Positions 42,161 to 51,521 of a stretch of 63,004 bases of DNA are shown piece after piece (position 1 is the first letter of the stretch; every line of letters begins with the position of its first letter). Where the stretch lies: the NCBI GenBank assembly GCA_046263155.1, contig JBHELF010000023.1, positions 1-63,004 on the forward strand, given 5' to 3'. Source of the DNA: DATADF01 sp046263155. GTDB lineage: Bacteria; Actinomycetota; CADDZG01; WHSQ01. The position numbers were made by a program, and so were the translations under genes. A model generated the notes under the pieces. It was not told the origin of the DNA and did not search any database. It saw only the letters and a program-made list of their open reading frames with translations.

Positions 42161-44167
42161 GTGGCAAATCGCCTGGCCGACGAGACCAGTCCCTATCTCT
42201 TGCAGCACCGGGACAACCCGGTCGACTGGTACCCCTGGGGGCCGGAGGCCTTAGACCGCGCGCGTTCTGAGAACAAACCGATTCTTCTGTCGGTGGGCTA
42301 CGCCGCTTGCCACTGGTGTCACGTGATGGAAAAGGAATCCTTCGAGGATCCCGATACCGCAGCGCTGATGAACCGCGACTTCATCTGCATCAAGGTCGAC
42401 CGTGAAGAGCGGCCCGACATCGACGCGATCTACATGGAGGCCGTGCAAGCCATGACGGGTCATGGCGGATGGCCCATGACGGTATTCCTCGACTCTGAGG
42501 CCCGACCTTTTTACGGAGGCACGTATTACCCCCCGGAGGACCGTTACGGAATGCCTTCGTTTCGCAAGGTTCTGCAGGCCGTTGCGGACGCTTGGGTGGA
42601 CCGCCGAGGCGAGGTCGAGCAACAGAGCCGGGTGCTGCTGGATCACATCGGAGTAGTCGCGCGGCTCCAGGTCAGCAGCGACCCGATCGACGCGGCCGTC
42701 CTCGATGAGGCGGCTTCGGTACTCGAGGGGAGCTTTGACTCGCTACACGGAGGGTTTGGCGGCGCTCCCAAGTTTCCGCAGGCGCCCACTCTTGAGTTTC
42801 TGTCTCGGCTGGAAAGACGCGGACGACCCGAGGCCGAGCAAATGCTCCTCACCACACTCACACGGATGGCGGCGGGGGGCATGTTCGACCAACTGCTCGG
42901 CGGCTTCCACCGTTACGCCGTGGATCGTGAATGGATCGTTCCGCATTTCGAAAAGATGCTCTACGACAACGCGTTGCTCCTGCGGGTCTATGCGCGGGCG
43001 TGGCAGACGTCCGGCGAGGAGCGCTTCAGACAAGTAGTGCGCGACACGGTTGACTGGTTGCTCGCCGAGATGCAGGACCCCGCGGGAGGCTTCTATTCGT
43101 CCTTGGATGCGGACTCCGAGGGCGAAGAAGGTCGCTTCTACGTCTGGTCGCTGGACGAGGTAACCGAGGTCGCAGGGAGCGACGCTCCCCTAGCGATTGC
43201 GTACTGGGGCATCACCCCGGAGGGGAACTTTGAGGGCTCGAACATTCCGATATTCGCCGGGTCGCTAGACGAGGCCGATCCCGAGGCACGCGAAAGGGCC
43301 CGCCGGGCGCTCCTCGCGCGCCGGGCTCTGCGCGAGCGCCCGGCTGCCGACACGAAGGTGATTGCCTGCTGGAATGCCATGGCCGCGGGCGCCTTGGCGG
43401 AGGCCGCAGTGATCCTCGGCGAGCGAGCTTGGCTCGATGCCGCGCGGGGGACGCTCGAGTTCATCCGCAGCACCCTCATCGTCGACGGCCGCCTGATGCG
43501 GTCGTACCGGGACGGCCTCGTCCGCCATCGCGCCTACAGCGAGGATTACGCGGCCACGCTCGAAGCTTCGCTGACTCTCTACGAAGCGACCTTCGATTTG
43601 GAGTGGCTGCGATTCGCGCGCTGGACGGCCGATGAGGCCATTCGACTGTTCGGCGACCCAGAGAACGGAGGCTTCTTTAGTACGGGCTCGGATGCAGAGG
43701 CGTTGGTGGTCAGGCCCAAAGACCTCTTCGACGGCCCCATGCCCTCCGCGAACTCGATCTTCGCCTTGGAGCTTCAGCGACTTGCTCTTTTCACCGGTGC
43801 CGATACCTACGCGCAGACGGCGCTCGAATGCTTGCGGCTTGCCCGCCACCAGGCAGCACGAGCACCGCTGGGGTTCGGGCATTTGTTATCGGCCGTTGAT
43901 TTCTACACGTCGGAACCGCTCGAGATCGTAATCGTCGGTAATCTCGGATCGGACGAGACGGACTCGCTGCTGAACGAGGTCCGGCGTCGTTTCATCCCCA
44001 ACAAGGTCCTCATAGTTGCGCCCGACGCCTCCTCGGCAGAAGAGGTACCGCTGCTGGAGCACCGCGCACGATCGAACGGGAGGAGCACCGCCTACGTCTG
44101 TCGCCGGGGGGTATGCAAAGCACCGGTGTCCACTCCCTCCGATTTGGCCGCCGCTCTCAAGCAATGA
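42161..44167 (+). CDS. DUF255 thioredoxin-fold protein (YyaL / SPATA20 family)
   Basis: A 668-residue cytoplasmic protein. The N-terminal thioredoxin-like domain has the diagnostic ANRLADETSPYLLQHRDNPV and PILLSVGYAACHWCHVME (CxxC), then FICIKVDREERPDID and GGWPMTVFLDSEARPFYGG. The rest is an (alpha/alpha)6 barrel like that of N-acylglucosamine epimerases (GGFGGAPKFPQAPTLEF, HFEKMLYDNALLLRVYA, DADSEGEEGRFYVWS). Start GTG 42161 has GATAGGGG upstream and gives the conserved N terminus. The family is widespread but its reaction is not established. The stop overlaps arfB by 4 bp (ATGA). Confidence 0.92.
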   Translation: MANRLADETSPYLLQHRDNPVDWYPWGPEALDRARSENKPILLSVGYAACHWCHVMEKESFEDPDTAALMNRDFICIKVDREERPDIDAIYMEAVQAMTGHGGWPMTVFLDSEARPFYGGTYYPPEDRYGMPSFRKVLQAVADAWVDRRGEVEQQSRVLLDHIGVVARLQVSSDPIDAAVLDEAASVLEGSFDSLHGGFGGAPKFPQAPTLEFLSRLERRGRPEAEQMLLTTLTRMAAGGMFDQLLGGFHRYAVDREWIVPHFEKMLYDNALLLRVYARAWQTSGEERFRQVVRDTVDWLLAEMQDPAGGFYSSLDADSEGEEGRFYVWSLDEVTEVAGSDAPLAIAYWGITPEGNFEGSNIPIFAGSLDEADPEARERARRALLARRALRERPAADTKVIACWNAMAAGALAEAAVILGERAWLDAARGTLEFIRSTLIVDGRLMRSYRDGLVRHRAYSEDYAATLEASLTLYEATFDLEWLRFARWTADEAIRLFGDPENGGFFSTGSDAEALVVRPKDLFDGPMPSANSIFALELQRLALFTGADTYAQTALECLRLARHQAARAPLGFGHLLSAVDFYTSEPLEIVIVGNLGSDETDSLLNEVRRRFIPNKVLIVAPDASSAEEVPLLEHRARSNGRSTAYVCRRGVCKAPVSTPSDLAAALKQ

Positions 44168-44595
44168 CGCCCCTGCGCGTCACTCGTTCCGTTTCGATTC
44201 CCGATGACGAGCTTGAATTCAAGTTCTCGACCTCCGGAGGCCCTGGAGGCCAACACGCCAACAAGGCAGCCACCCGGGTGGACCTCCGCTGGGTTCCGGA
44301 GACATCGCGTGCGCTTGGACCGCGTCAACGCGAACGCGTTTTGAGCCGCCTCGCTAAGAGGCTCGACTCGTCGGGCGCTCTTCGCCTGTCCAGCGACAGA
44401 TACCGCTCACAGCTGCGTAACCGAACCGCCGTGTTGGGTCGGCTTGCCGAGATGGTCGAAGAGGCGTTGCGCCCCGCCGCTCGGAGAGTTGCCACGAAGC
44501 CGACTTCGGGAGCGGTCGAACGGCGTCTGAACCAGAAACGGCGACGCGGCGCGATCAAGAAGATGCGAACACGGCCCTCAGAAGGAGAGCTCTAG
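44164..44595 (+). CDS. arfB: Alternative ribosome-rescue peptidyl-tRNA hydrolase ArfB
   Basis: Class I release factor-like protein that frees ribosomes stalled on non-stop mRNAs. The GGQ motif occurs in FSTSGGPGGQHANKAATRV, and the basic C-terminal tail ERRLNQKRRRGAIKKMR is the segment that enters the empty mRNA channel. The 143-residue length is usual. ATG 44164 overlaps the upstream stop by 4 bp, so it is translationally coupled to the DUF255 gene. Its 3' end overlaps the next, convergent gene by 18 bp. Confidence 0.93.
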   Translation: MTPLRVTRSVSIPDDELEFKFSTSGGPGGQHANKAATRVDLRWVPETSRALGPRQRERVLSRLAKRLDSSGALRLSSDRYRSQLRNRTAVLGRLAEMVEEALRPAARRVATKPTSGAVERRLNQKRRRGAIKKMRTRPSEGEL

Positions 44596-45603
44596 GTCCA
44601 GGAATCGCTCGCGCTTGCCGAACTCCGCGGCGGCAGTGCCCGATGCGGTCAGGCTCGCATGGTGACGCCATACCCCGTCGTCTCGCCGGTACAGCTCGAT
44701 TGCCAAGTCGCCGAGCTCGGAGTTCGCGCAGAAACGCGGCGATCCATCGGGGTCGTGGTAGCGCACCTGCACTGTGCGATCCAGGCGAACCCGAGCCGCA
44801 CCGGCGATCTTCCAAGACTCGTTCTTCGCGGTGAAGGCCCACGTGGGCAGTTCGAAGCGGCTCCGTGCTCCGAGGGCCTGGCGGAGATCGTTGAATCCCA
44901 AAGATTCACCTTCGTACTCCAGGTACAGAAACGTGACGGTGGGTGAAGGAAGAGGGCCCAGACTCGGCACCGCCGCGAGACCTTCGAATATCGCGGCTGC
45001 ACCGTCGTCAAAAACCGAGCAGTGCGCCCACGCCCACGAGCGCGCGTGAGCTCGACCCCAACGGTGCGACTGCGAACCCGGGTCCCCCTCGAGTTCAAGG
45101 GTCTCTCCGTCGAGCTCGATCGCCCCATAGAAAGGGACGGAGAGGTTGGGGGAACAGAGAGTCGATGCACGCCCGGCGACCCGATCGCGAATCTGCGCCG
45201 GCAGGTGTTGAAAGCAACTGCTTTGAGGCTCGAAATCAAGTGACCACTGCAGGGTTCTCTCCCCGAAACTGACGAGGCCTTCGAGGTGGTTCTCGGTTAG
45301 CCAGGCATCGCCGATCCGGACGAGAGCCCCATCGTCACGTCCCGGTTGCGACCCGAGTCGATCGATGGAGAATCGCTGCTTCCCGCTAAAAGAGCGCTTG
45401 CCTTCCGGGTCGAAATAGAAAGCCCAAAGTTCACAGAACGGCGGATGGGAAGCGGCCCTCGGCGAAGTAATCGTGTACCGGAACCATGCTCCGGCCCCCG
45501 TCCTGCGGTGATGAAGGGTCGCGTACCAGATCTCCATGAAACCGGGTGACCGACCATCCCAGCGCATGCGATTCTCGTCGCCGGAGGTCGTGTACGGCTC
45601 CAT
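44578..45603 (-). CDS. Hypothetical protein, possibly AttH/tocopherol cyclase-like
   Basis: A 341-residue protein, mostly beta strand, with no signal peptide or membrane segment. The N-terminal part has ENRMRWDGRSPGFMEIWYAT and GAWFRYTITSP; the second half has HRWGRAHARSWAWAHCSVFD and TVTFLYLEYEGESLGFNDLR. These features are reminiscent of the two-lipocalin fold shared by tocopherol cyclase, CrtC and AttH-like proteins, but I cannot identify catalytic residues, so the family call is tentative. It follows the glycosyltransferase gene by 21 bp on the same strand, suggesting a shared transcript. Confidence 0.6.
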   Translation of the reverse strand: MEPYTTSGDENRMRWDGRSPGFMEIWYATLHHRRTGAGAWFRYTITSPRAASHPPFCELWAFYFDPEGKRSFSGKQRFSIDRLGSQPGRDDGALVRIGDAWLTENHLEGLVSFGERTLQWSLDFEPQSSCFQHLPAQIRDRVAGRASTLCSPNLSVPFYGAIELDGETLELEGDPGSQSHRWGRAHARSWAWAHCSVFDDGAAAIFEGLAAVPSLGPLPSPTVTFLYLEYEGESLGFNDLRQALGARSRFELPTWAFTAKNESWKIAGAARVRLDRTVQVRYHDPDGSPRFCANSELGDLAIELYRRDDGVWRHHASLTASGTAAAEFGKRERFLDLELSF

Positions 45604-45624
45604 CGCCGGCCAGCCTAATGGTGA

Positions 45625-46872
45625 CTACGTCGCCACATCGAGCAGCTTGCCCGCCACCGCCTCCCAAGACCATTCCGCGCGAGCGAAATCCACTGCGCGC
45701 TTCTCTAGGCCTGCTCGAACCCCCAAGGGCTCGGCCAATACACGGTCGATCGCACTCGCTATTCCCTCGACGGGTTCTCGCGAATCGAATGTCAACCACC
45801 CCGGACGACCGATCGCCTGCTCTACTTGGGCACCGGCCTCGGCGATTCCGGAATGGTCGGGAACGATCGGTAGAACGCCGCACGCGGCCGCTTCGGCAAC
45901 GACCATGCCGAAAGCCTCCGGAACCACCGAGGGCGCGACCAGAACATCGAACGTGGCGAGAAGCCTCGACAGGGGGGCATGCCCCAGCGCCCCGGTGAAC
46001 TCGACGGAAATCTCGGAACTCTCGCTGGCGAGTTCGCTCCACAATCGACGGAACCAGCTGGCATCCGAGCCGCCGCCGACGATGACAACGCTCAGCTGCT
46101 TCATTCGCAGCGTTGGCAACGCGCGGAGCAGGTTGTGCACGCCTTTGGCCTCGATCAGCTTCCCGACGAAACCGATCGTGGGTCGGGTCTCCCGCGACCG
46201 CTCCGCCGGGACGAAGAGATCGGTGTCGCAGCCGGGATTGACCACGACACCGCGCGACTCCCAACCGGAAATCAGTTCTGCTGCAGCCCGGATCATGTAC
46301 TTACTTCCGCCCACGACTCGGTGTGCCGCACCGAGACCGACGTGCGCGAACTCGCGGTAACGCCTCTGACGCTTGACCGCGTACTCGAGAGCACTCCCGT
46401 GGAGCTTGACCACATAACGGCGACCGGTTGCCGCACGAGCCTTGCTCGCTATGAACGGGCCCATCACCTCATGGCCGACGATCACCGCCTCCGGGCGATG
46501 AGCCTTTAACGCGGTCGTCAATGCCTCGACGTTTAGTTCGGTATATCGCTCGAGTTCGAAGTCATCCAACTCCGTAAATGTCTTTGCGAGGAATCCCTCG
46601 TACTCGTCGAAGACGTAAACCGGCAGCAAATCTCCGATCCAGGGACGGGCGAGGCGACAGCGCGCTGCCTCGCCAGGCTCCCGCTCGAAGGGATAACTGT
46701 CCGCCCGAAGCTCGCCCTCGTCGTCGATGAAGTCCAGCCCCTCCAGCCTCCGCTCTTGGCAGAGGAGAAGGACGTCGTGACCGAGCCGCCGCAGATGCCT
46801 GGCCACATTGGCCGTGTAGATATTCGAGCCCGAATCGCGAAGCAGGTATCCATGCCACAGCAGGATTCGCAC
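45625..46872 (-). CDS. Family 4 glycosyltransferase (GT-B)
   Basis: A 415-residue retaining glycosyltransferase. The N-terminal domain begins RILLWHGYLLRDSGSNIYTA, with the Gly-rich acceptor loop; the C-terminal domain has IGFVGKLIEAKGVHNLLRAL, VVIVGGGSDASWF and the nucleotide-sugar motif VVPEAFGMVVAEAAACGVLP (EX7E type). There are no membrane segments. Start GTG 46872. The acceptor and sugar donor are unknown. The proximity of mca might suggest MshA (mycothiol synthesis), but the N-terminal half does not carry the MshA signatures I know and lies apart from other msh genes. Confidence 0.85.
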   Translation of the reverse strand: MRILLWHGYLLRDSGSNIYTANVARHLRRLGHDVLLLCQERRLEGLDFIDDEGELRADSYPFEREPGEAARCRLARPWIGDLLPVYVFDEYEGFLAKTFTELDDFELERYTELNVEALTTALKAHRPEAVIVGHEVMGPFIASKARAATGRRYVVKLHGSALEYAVKRQRRYREFAHVGLGAAHRVVGGSKYMIRAAAELISGWESRGVVVNPGCDTDLFVPAERSRETRPTIGFVGKLIEAKGVHNLLRALPTLRMKQLSVVIVGGGSDASWFRRLWSELASESSEISVEFTGALGHAPLSRLLATFDVLVAPSVVPEAFGMVVAEAAACGVLPIVPDHSGIAEAGAQVEQAIGRPGWLTFDSREPVEGIASAIDRVLAEPLGVRAGLEKRAVDFARAEWSWEAVAGKLLDVAT

Positions 46873-46905
46873 GCGAAAACCCTAAGTGCAGGCCACAATT
46901 CACGA

Positions 46906-47541
46906 ATGCTGGATCGCGCCTGGAGCTTCGCGCTACGAAATCTCGCCACATTGTTCCTGATCTACGCGCTGGTGGCCTGCCCACTCCATATCGCCCATTC
47001 GTATGCCTTCAGGGCCGTGCTCGCGGTTAGAGAACTTCACTCCGACATAAGACAGTTTCCAGAATTCCGGGAGGTACGCGGGGTGGGACGGGCCGACCTA
47101 CGGAATGCCCGCCTCAGCCTGCTGGCGCTCACCCTCCTCGAGCTGGGCCTGTTGCCTTTGGCCTATGGCGCAACGCGTCGTGTGTATGAAGTAGACGCCG
47201 AGGGCGGAGATCCCGAGGTGCTGGACTCATGGCGGTACGCACGCTCGAACGCCGGCGACTTCGTCGCATCCGTCAGGAGTGCACCGGGTCCCATGTTGCT
47301 TGCGTCTGTGGTCGGCCTGCTCATCGGATGGCTGACCTTACGGATCGGCGAGATTCTGATCGATCCTTTGGGACCGGATCAGACATTTGCCGGTGTTGCG
47401 CTGACGGCTGCATCGGCCAGATCCCTCGGTCTGGTGTTTGTGCTGTCCGCCCTGGTCTTTGCCGGGCTGGGAGCTCACAATCCGGCGAAGAGGTCATCCT
47501 CGGGCAAGTCTGTGGACACGCGGGATTCGACGAGCGTGTAG
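46906..47541 (+). CDS. Integral membrane protein of unknown function
   Basis: A 211-residue protein with about four hydrophobic segments: TLFLIYALVACPLHIAHSY, LSLLALTLLELGLLPLAYG, MLLASVVGLLIGWLTLRIG and SLGLVFVLSALVFAGLGAH. Between segments 2 and 3 is a polar region with RRVYEVDAEGGDPEVLDSWR. ATG 46906 starts 33 bp from the divergent glycosyltransferase GTG. The 3' end overlaps mca (opposite strand) by 67 bp, the longest convergent overlap in the window, so the last 22 codons may be poorly conserved. No family recognised. Confidence 0.65.
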   Translation: MLDRAWSFALRNLATLFLIYALVACPLHIAHSYAFRAVLAVRELHSDIRQFPEFREVRGVGRADLRNARLSLLALTLLELGLLPLAYGATRRVYEVDAEGGDPEVLDSWRYARSNAGDFVASVRSAPGPMLLASVVGLLIGWLTLRIGEILIDPLGPDQTFAGVALTAASARSLGLVFVLSALVFAGLGAHNPAKRSSSGKSVDTRDSTSV

Positions 47542-48335
47542 TCCTCCCACGGATAGACCTTCGCCTGAAGCTCGTCGGGGATCGCGAACCAAAAGCTATC
47601 CGGGTCGATCTGAGTGGCGTGGGCAAGAAGGGCCTTGCTACGAACCTCTATGAACTCCTGAACATCGATTCGAGTCGTGATCGTGGGCTCTCCGAAACCA
47701 ATCGAGTCCCAGTTCTCGATCCAGCCCGCATAGGGACTCTCGATTCCTTCGGCCAGAGCGGCGTCGTGCAGCTTCTGCATCCGGGCTCTGCTGAAGGTCG
47801 CGAAGTAATAAAGCTTTGCCGGAGCCCACGGAGCGCCCGAGCCTGCATATTTGTCACCATCCCCTGCCTCCTCAAAAGCTTTCGTGCCCCATTGGTGCAC
47901 GCGGACATGGTCGGGATGTTCGTATCCCTTCGACTCGTCGTAGCAGACGAAGACATCCGGTCGCTCGGCCCTGATGATCTCAACCAGTCGACCCACTGCC
48001 TCCGTCGGCTGCGCGTTCCAGAAGGCGTCGGGATGCTCGTTAGCGGCCGAGCCCGGCATTCCGGAATCGCGATAACCGAGCTGGTAGATGCGCTCGACCC
48101 CCAGGAGGTCGCAGGCGGTTTCGAGCTCCGCTTCCCTGATCTCCGGCATCCGCTCCTTGATGCCGGGTCGATCCATGCGCGGGTTGAGGATGTCACCCTC
48201 CTCTCCGCGTGTGGCGCACACCAGAATGACGCGAACGCCTTCGCTCGCGTAACGCGCCATCGTGCCGGATCCCTTCGATGATTCATCGTCGGGATGAGCA
48301 TGAAAGAACATCGCGCATCGGCGCCTCGTAGGCAT
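47475..48335 (-). CDS. mca: Mycothiol S-conjugate amidase
   Basis: Zn-dependent LmbE/PIG-L amidase that cleaves mycothiol conjugates into mercapturic acids and GlcN-inositol, a detoxification route restricted to actinobacteria. The 286-residue length and the motifs FFHAHPDDESSKGSGTMARY, VCATRGEEGDILNP, QLGYRDSGMPGS and GYEHPDHVRVHQWG match Mca. The related deacetylase MshB is possible, but the length and C-terminal PDELQAKVYPWEDY fit Mca better. ATG 48335. The stop lies inside the convergent membrane protein gene. This is strong taxonomic evidence. Confidence 0.9.
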   Translation of the reverse strand: MPTRRRCAMFFHAHPDDESSKGSGTMARYASEGVRVILVCATRGEEGDILNPRMDRPGIKERMPEIREAELETACDLLGVERIYQLGYRDSGMPGSAANEHPDAFWNAQPTEAVGRLVEIIRAERPDVFVCYDESKGYEHPDHVRVHQWGTKAFEEAGDGDKYAGSGAPWAPAKLYYFATFSRARMQKLHDAALAEGIESPYAGWIENWDSIGFGEPTITTRIDVQEFIEVRSKALLAHATQIDPDSFWFAIPDELQAKVYPWEDYTLVESRVSTDLPEDDLFAGL

Positions 48336-48353
48336 GCGAATACGCTAACGTCG

Positions 48354-48860
48354 ATGGAACGAGCGTCGGGTGACTACTTTGCCCGTGCCCGCGTCGTTGC
48401 AGCGATTGGACTGATCGCGGCGGCCGGACTTGCGGTTGCCGGCGCTTTCCTCGATTGGGCATCCATCGGCCGGCTTCCTGCGACCATTCCCCCCGCCCAG
48501 TCAGACCGAGCGGAACCTCTACGCGGCGTCGATATTCCCGGAGGGTGGTTAGGACTAGCTGATGGATGGTGGGCGATCCTCGCGGCGGCGATCCTGGTCG
48601 TGGCCGGAGTGCTGCTCATCCGAACGGCACGCAGCTCCTACGGCTGGCTCGCGTTTGGGGTAGCCGTCGTACTTGGTGGCATCGTCATAGCCGATTTTCG
48701 AAGCATCTCTCGGCCCACATCGGATCTGACACGCCGCCTAGACCGGATCGGAGAGGTCGATCCCGGGCTCGGTCTTGTCCTCGCCGCCGTCGCGGCGGGA
48801 ATCGCTCTCATCGCAGCTCTTATTGGCGTCGCCGCCGCACCGAAAGCGCCGGTCGACTAG
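48354..48860 (+). CDS. Small integral membrane protein of unknown function
   Basis: A 168-residue protein with about four hydrophobic segments: VVAAIGLIAAAGLAVAGAFL, GWWAILAAAILVVAGVLLI, YGWLAFGVAVVLGGIVIADF and LGLVLAAVAAGIALIAALIG, and an extracytoplasmic loop between the first two (LDWASIGRLPATIPP). The start ATG 48354 is 18 bp from the divergent mca ATG. The stop shares a CTAG with the ilvA stop on the other strand. I do not recognise a family, although the LDW motif after helix 1 is common in actinobacterial membrane proteins of this size. Confidence 0.65.
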   Translation: MERASGDYFARARVVAAIGLIAAAGLAVAGAFLDWASIGRLPATIPPAQSDRAEPLRGVDIPGGWLGLADGWWAILAAAILVVAGVLLIRTARSSYGWLAFGVAVVLGGIVIADFRSISRPTSDLTRRLDRIGEVDPGLGLVLAAVAAGIALIAALIGVAAAPKAPVD

Positions 48861-50074
48861 ATCGGAGAGAGCTTGTAGCCGGCGTGCTCAAGCTGTTGCC
48901 TGAGTTCCTCGATGTGCGCTCGGCCGCGCGTTTCAACCTGAACGGCGACGTCGACTTCGTCGAGGCGAACACCGACTCCCTCGCGGCGGTGCTCGACACC
49001 GACGACGTTGGCCCCCAGTCCGGCGATGAGACCCAATAGTCGGTGGAGTTCACCGGGACTGTCGGCCAGGCGCGTGTGAAAAGCGAAGTAGCGCCCGCTC
49101 GCCCCTAGTCCGAAACGGATTACGCGCAGGAGCAGCAGCGGATCGATGTTCCCGCCGGATAAGAGGACTACCACGGGTGGCTCGAGATCCGTCTGCTCGG
49201 ACAGGATCGCGGCCACACCCGCGGCCCCCGCCGGCTCCAATACGAGTTTCATGCGCTCGATACTGAATACGAGGGCCTCGGCCAGAGCCTCCTCCGAGAC
49301 CGTGACGACGTCGTCTACGAGTTGGCTGACGTGTTCAAGAGTTAGCTCTCCCGGCGCGTTCGCCGCAATCCCGTCGGCGATCGTGCTCATTTCATCCAGT
49401 CTGACGATCGATCCCTGAGCCAAGGAGGGCGGGAATGACGCCGCGCCTTTCGCCTGCACGCCGACGATTCTGGCCTCCGGGACGAGCGCTCGAAGGGCGG
49501 CCGATATGCCGGAGATCAGGCCGCCGCCACCCACCGGGATGACGAAACTTCGCGCCGACGGCAAGCTCTCCGCTATCTCGCATCCGATCGTTCCCTGACC
49601 GGCGATCACATGGGGATGGTCGAAAGGATGAACAAAGACCGCCGACTCTTTCTGCGCGTGGGCAACGGCCGCGTCGAAGGCCTCTCCAAAATCCTTTCCC
49701 GTCAATATCACCTCGGCGCCGTAACGCTTGGTCGCTTCGATCTTGGGCAGTGAAGCTGCGGCCGGCATGAACACGGTGGAGCGCGTGTCTTGAAGCGTCG
49801 CCGCCAAGGCGACGCCTTGCGCGTGGTTGCCCGCCGAAGCTGCCACGACACCGCGGGCGCGAGAGGGCGAATCGAGCTGAGCGATCAGGTTGAAGGCGCC
49901 ACGGATCTTGAATGAGCCCGTTCGCTGAAGGTTCTCGCACTTGACGAAAACTGCGCCACCAACGAGTTCAGACAGAGCCCGGGAGCGATCGAGTGGAGTC
50001 TGGACGGCGACGTCGGCGAGCCGAACCCGGGCTGCTTCGATCTCCTCGATCCCGACCAAGCCCCGCGTCTTCAT
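48857..50074 (-). CDS. ilvA: Threonine ammonia-lyase (threonine dehydratase)
   Basis: PLP enzyme making 2-oxobutyrate from threonine, the entry to isoleucine synthesis. The PLP Lys is in NLQRTGSFKIRGAFNLI; the Gly-rich phosphate loop is IPVGGGGLISGISAA; VAASAGNHAQGVALAA and VVVLLSGGNIDP are typical. The C-terminal 75 residues (FAFHTRLADSPGELHRLLGL onward) form an ACT-like domain, as in the short (about 400 aa) bacterial form. Depending on regulation this type can be biosynthetic or catabolic (TdcB-like). ATG 50074; 104 bp from the divergent DAHP synthase. Confidence 0.94.
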   Translation of the reverse strand: MKTRGLVGIEEIEAARVRLADVAVQTPLDRSRALSELVGGAVFVKCENLQRTGSFKIRGAFNLIAQLDSPSRARGVVAASAGNHAQGVALAATLQDTRSTVFMPAAASLPKIEATKRYGAEVILTGKDFGEAFDAAVAHAQKESAVFVHPFDHPHVIAGQGTIGCEIAESLPSARSFVIPVGGGGLISGISAALRALVPEARIVGVQAKGAASFPPSLAQGSIVRLDEMSTIADGIAANAPGELTLEHVSQLVDDVVTVSEEALAEALVFSIERMKLVLEPAGAAGVAAILSEQTDLEPPVVVLLSGGNIDPLLLLRVIRFGLGASGRYFAFHTRLADSPGELHRLLGLIAGLGANVVGVEHRREGVGVRLDEVDVAVQVETRGRAHIEELRQQLEHAGYKLSPI

Positions 50075-50177
50075 GCCCCGATCCTTTCACTCCTTCTTTC
50101 ATTTCTTCCCGCCTCGGTTTCAGTGGCCGCCCGCCCGCCCAAAACCATTCATCCAGCCGCCGTGCGAGCATTGTTTG

Positions 50178-51521
50178 ATGGAGAGCTGGAGTCCCTCGTC
50201 GTGGCGCGAGCTTCCCGCGGCTCAGCAACCCGAGTGGCCCGACCCAGACGCGCTCGAAGAGACCCTGCGCGCCCTCGCCGCCCTGCCGCCGCTGGTGTTC
50301 GCGGGAGAGGCTCGGGCCCTTAAGGAGTCGCTCGCCCGGGTATCCCGCGGCGAAGCCTTCATGCTGCAGGCGGGTGATTGCGCAGAATCGTTTAGCGAGT
50401 TCTCGGCAGATGCCATACGGGACCGCCTGAAGATCATCCTGCAGATGGCGGTCGTATTGACCTATGCCGCGGGCCTGCCCGTGGTGAAGGTCGGTCGCAT
50501 TGCCGGTCAATTTGCCAAACCGCGCTCCTCCGCACTGGAGCGAACGGAGAAAGGAGATCTTCCAAGCTTCCGGGGCCACTCGGTGAACGACACCCTCTTC
50601 GACACCGACGCCCGCCGGGCGGACCCCGCGCGGCTTCTGCAGGCCTACCACCAATCGGCTGCCAGCCTGAATCTGATACGCGCCTTCACGAAGGGTGGCT
50701 TTGCAGACCTTCGGGAGATTCATGCCTGGAATCAGGAGTTCGTAGCCAACAGCAGTCAAGGTCGTCGTTACGAGACAATCGCGCGTCAGATCGAGGGAGC
50801 TTTGCGCTTCATGGCCGCGAGCGGAATCGATCTCGGTCCCGATTCTCCGATTCATCAGGTTGACCTGTACACCTCGCACGAGGCTTTGCTGCTGGGATTC
50901 GAAGAGGCCCTGACTCGGCGCGACAGCCTGACCGGCGATTGGTACTGCTGTTCCGCGCACCTTTTGTGGGTGGGAGAGAGAACACGTCAGCCGGACGGCG
51001 CTCACATCGAGTTCATCTCCGGGATCGAGAACCCGGTGGCGGTGAAGCTGGGTCCCAGTGCAACGCCGGAGGAGGTAAACGAGTTGTGCAAGCGCCTCGG
51101 TCGAGACGGAGAGCCGGGCAGACTTACGTTTATTACGCGGTTCGGCGCTGCGCACGTGCACGACGTTCTGCCCGAGCTCGTCAGGTCAGTACGCGATCAA
51201 GGCCACCACGTCGTCTGGGTTTGTGATCCCATGCACGGGAACACGTTCGTTACCGAATCGGGGAAGAAGACCCGCCGCTTCGATGACATATTGGCCGAGA
51301 TCAAGGGTTTCTTCGCCATTCACCAAGCCGAGGGAACAACTCCGGGAGGCGTGCATCTGGAGTTCACGCATGAGGACGTCACGGAATGTCTCGGGGGGGC
51401 CGAGGCCGTGCTCGACCACCACCTGGATCGCCGCTACGAGGCTCTCTGCGATCCTCGCTTGAACGCCCGCCAAACCCTGGATCTGGCCTTTGAACTCAGC
51501 GAGATGCTCCAGGCGGTTTAA
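50178..51521 (+). CDS. Class II 3-deoxy-D-arabino-heptulosonate 7-phosphate synthase
   Basis: First step of the shikimate pathway: PEP plus erythrose 4-phosphate. The plant/actinobacterial type II is clear in 447 residues: SSWRELPAAQQPEWPDPDAL, AFMLQAGDCAESFSEFSADA, PVVKVGRIAGQFAKPRS, YTSHEALLLGFEEALTR, HIEFISGIENPVAVKLGPSA, VWVCDPMHGNTFVT and GGVHLEFTHEDVTECLGG. Start ATG 50178; the open frame extends upstream but lacks similarity there. The TAA shares TTAA with the stop of the convergent selenoprotein candidate. Allosteric type cannot be judged. Confidence 0.95.
   Translation: MESWSPSSWRELPAAQQPEWPDPDALEETLRALAALPPLVFAGEARALKESLARVSRGEAFMLQAGDCAESFSEFSADAIRDRLKIILQMAVVLTYAAGLPVVKVGRIAGQFAKPRSSALERTEKGDLPSFRGHSVNDTLFDTDARRADPARLLQAYHQSAASLNLIRAFTKGGFADLREIHAWNQEFVANSSQGRRYETIARQIEGALRFMAASGIDLGPDSPIHQVDLYTSHEALLLGFEEALTRRDSLTGDWYCCSAHLLWVGERTRQPDGAHIEFISGIENPVAVKLGPSATPEEVNELCKRLGRDGEPGRLTFITRFGAAHVHDVLPELVRSVRDQGHHVVWVCDPMHGNTFVTESGKKTRRFDDILAEIKGFFAIHQAEGTTPGGVHLEFTHEDVTECLGGAEAVLDHHLDRRYEALCDPRLNARQTLDLAFELSEMLQAV

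Noticed and set aside
45625..46872. The glycosyltransferase as MshA of mycothiol synthesis
   Set aside because: Suggested by mca nearby, but the GT4 sequence does not show the MshA signatures I know and no other msh gene is adjacent.
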